Source: Gemmatimonadota bacterium | Lineage (GTDB): Bacteria > Gemmatimonadota > Gemmatimonadetes > Gemmatimonadales > Gemmatimonadaceae | Assembly (NCBI GenBank): GCA_028287285.1 | Contig: JAQBPY010000065.1 | Span: 22,976 to 86,975, forward strand | Length of the DNA stretch: 64,000 nucleotides | Reading direction: 5' to 3' | Part shown: piece after piece, positions 63,233 through 64,000 of the stretch | How the letters are laid out: each line of letters starts with the position of its first letter | Numbering within the stretch: the first letter of the stretch is position 1 | The notes under the pieces: model-generated | What the model was told of the DNA's origin: nothing | The model's database searches: none | What the model saw: the letters and a program-made list of their open reading frames with translations, nothing else | Position numbers and translations under genes: made by a program

Positions 63233-64000
63233 TCACTCGAGAAATGCTTCACGCTGCTTGCGGCGGGTGTGCCGGAGCTCGTAGACCTGCCCCACCTCGC
63301 CACCGAGGATGAAGATGAGGGCCGCGTAGTACACCCAGAACACGATACCCACGAGCGTCGCGACGGTGCCGGTATAGAGCGAGCTCGGGTTGAACGAATG
63401 CACGTACGCCGTGAAGACGAACTTCGCGAACTCGAACATGGCGGAGGTGAAGGCGGCGGCAATCCACGCGGTCTTCGTGCGCACACGCCGCACCGGGAGA
63501 TACCTGTACAGCGAGAAGAACATCGTGGCGAGCAGCAGCGTCGCAACGAGATGGCTGCCCGTTGCCTTGGCCGCCCCCATCACGTCCTTGCGAATTCCGA
63601 GGTCCTCGAGGATCTGCACACTGCCGTTCGTCGCCAGAAGTACGTACGTGCTGATGAGCGTGTTGGCGGTGATCAGCGCGGTGGCGAGCACCGTCATCTG
63701 GATGTCGAAGATCTTGCCCGCAATGATGCTTCGCTCGTTCTCGATGTCGAATACGCTGGCAAGCACGGTGCGCATCGAGCCGAACAACCGTGTGGAGAAC
63801 CACACGAAACCGATGGCACTGTAGATGGGCAGCTTCCTGTGCGTGGAGAGGATGCCGTTGAGCAGCATGTGCTCGGGCGCATCCGGACTCTCCACGTGCG
63901 TCCACAGGAGACGGTCCATGTAATGGATGACCACCTCGTTCGCGTTGGCGGAGGACTTGTTCAGGAAATAGGTAAAGAACCAGACGAGCAGGAGAATGAA
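63233..64000 (-). CDS. YihY/BrkB-family inner-membrane protein, partial (N-terminus beyond right edge)
   Basis: The frame is open from the right edge (FILLLVWFFTYFLNKSS...) to the stop at 63233, about 255 residues. Several membrane helices fit the YihY/BrkB family, including LPIYSAIGFVWFSTRLFGSM, ANTLISTYVLLATNG, LPVRRVRTKTAWIAAAFTSA and FNPSSLYTGTVATLVGIVFW, then VYYAALIFILGGEVGQVYEL. The tail RRKQREAFLE is basic. A GTG at 63934 would be an internal start and is not preferred. These proteins have no established function despite the old ribonuclease BN label. Confidence 0.9.
   Translation of the reverse strand, partial: FILLLVWFFTYFLNKSSANANEVVIHYMDRLLWTHVESPDAPEHMLLNGILSTHRKLPIYSAIGFVWFSTRLFGSMRTVLASVFDIENERSIIAGKIFDIQMTVLATALITANTLISTYVLLATNGSVQILEDLGIRKDVMGAAKATGSHLVATLLLATMFFSLYRYLPVRRVRTKTAWIAAAFTSAMFEFAKFVFTAYVHSFNPSSLYTGTVATLVGIVFWVYYAALIFILGGEVGQVYELRHTRRKQREAFLE

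Overview
The window is GC-rich, densely packed bacterial chromosome with about 50 protein genes, one SRP RNA gene, and no rRNA, tRNA, prophage or CRISPR array. My best guess is a member of Gemmatimonadota. This is an inference from the kinds of genes present: very large carboxypeptidase-regulatory-domain TonB receptors, serial MacB-type permeases, DUF418, DUF5715 and DUF2490 proteins, UbiB kinase, MglA/MglB, BshB1, and a diderm secretion/efflux set. No marker gene in the window proves the phylum.

Layout. 1-3.1 kb (minus): a probable operon of a DUF418 membrane protein, a BlaI-type repressor and a secreted protein of unknown function that runs off the left edge, with a 22-bp palindrome at its head. 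3.3-6.1 kb: a palindromic repeat cluster, YifB/ComM ATPase, and a frameshifted HEAT-repeat gene. 6.3-11.5 kb (plus): RidA, then a tightly coupled cluster of ECF sigma factor, one-helix anti-sigma candidate and three secreted HEAT-repeat proteins; I consider this the best candidate for an undescribed system. 11.6-24.9 kb: a mini-lipoprotein, two giant outer-membrane receptors with Spy/LTxxQ-like C-terminal tails, a radical SAM protein, a Tat-exported Gfo/Idh/MocA protein, an old-yellow enzyme, an M15-like protein and a DUF2490 barrel. 25-35 kb: UbiB kinase, a double AsnC-type protein resembling siroheme decarboxylase, two small proteins, a Ser/Thr kinase with a pseudokinase domain in tandem, a 1305-residue NtrY-like histidine kinase and a creatininase-family protein.

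35-46.5 kb (plus): a complete tripartite efflux locus: TolC, MacA-like adaptor, one MacB-like ATPase and six FtsX/MacB permeases arranged as three A-B pairs. 46.5-50.4 kb (plus): BshB1, tryptophan 2,3-dioxygenase, cysteine desulfurase and MnmA. The last two plausibly form a sulfur-relay pair for tRNA thiolation. 50.4-58.5 kb (minus): a ten-gene co-directional block dnaX-ybaB-recR-(small protein)-mglB-mglA-pgsA-cinA-grpE-dnaJ. It combines DNA replication/repair, a polarity GTPase switch, phospholipid synthesis and chaperones. A tetranucleotide inverted-repeat tract separates pgsA from cinA. 58.6-61.6 kb (plus): a polysaccharide flippase and a glycosyltransferase. 61.6-64 kb (minus): SRP RNA, threonine aldolase, a repeat-containing lipoprotein, and a YihY-family membrane protein cut by the right edge.

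Where the start was ambiguous I preferred one supported by a signal peptide, Shine-Dalgarno sequence or translational coupling, and say so. All homology calls are from motif recognition by eye.
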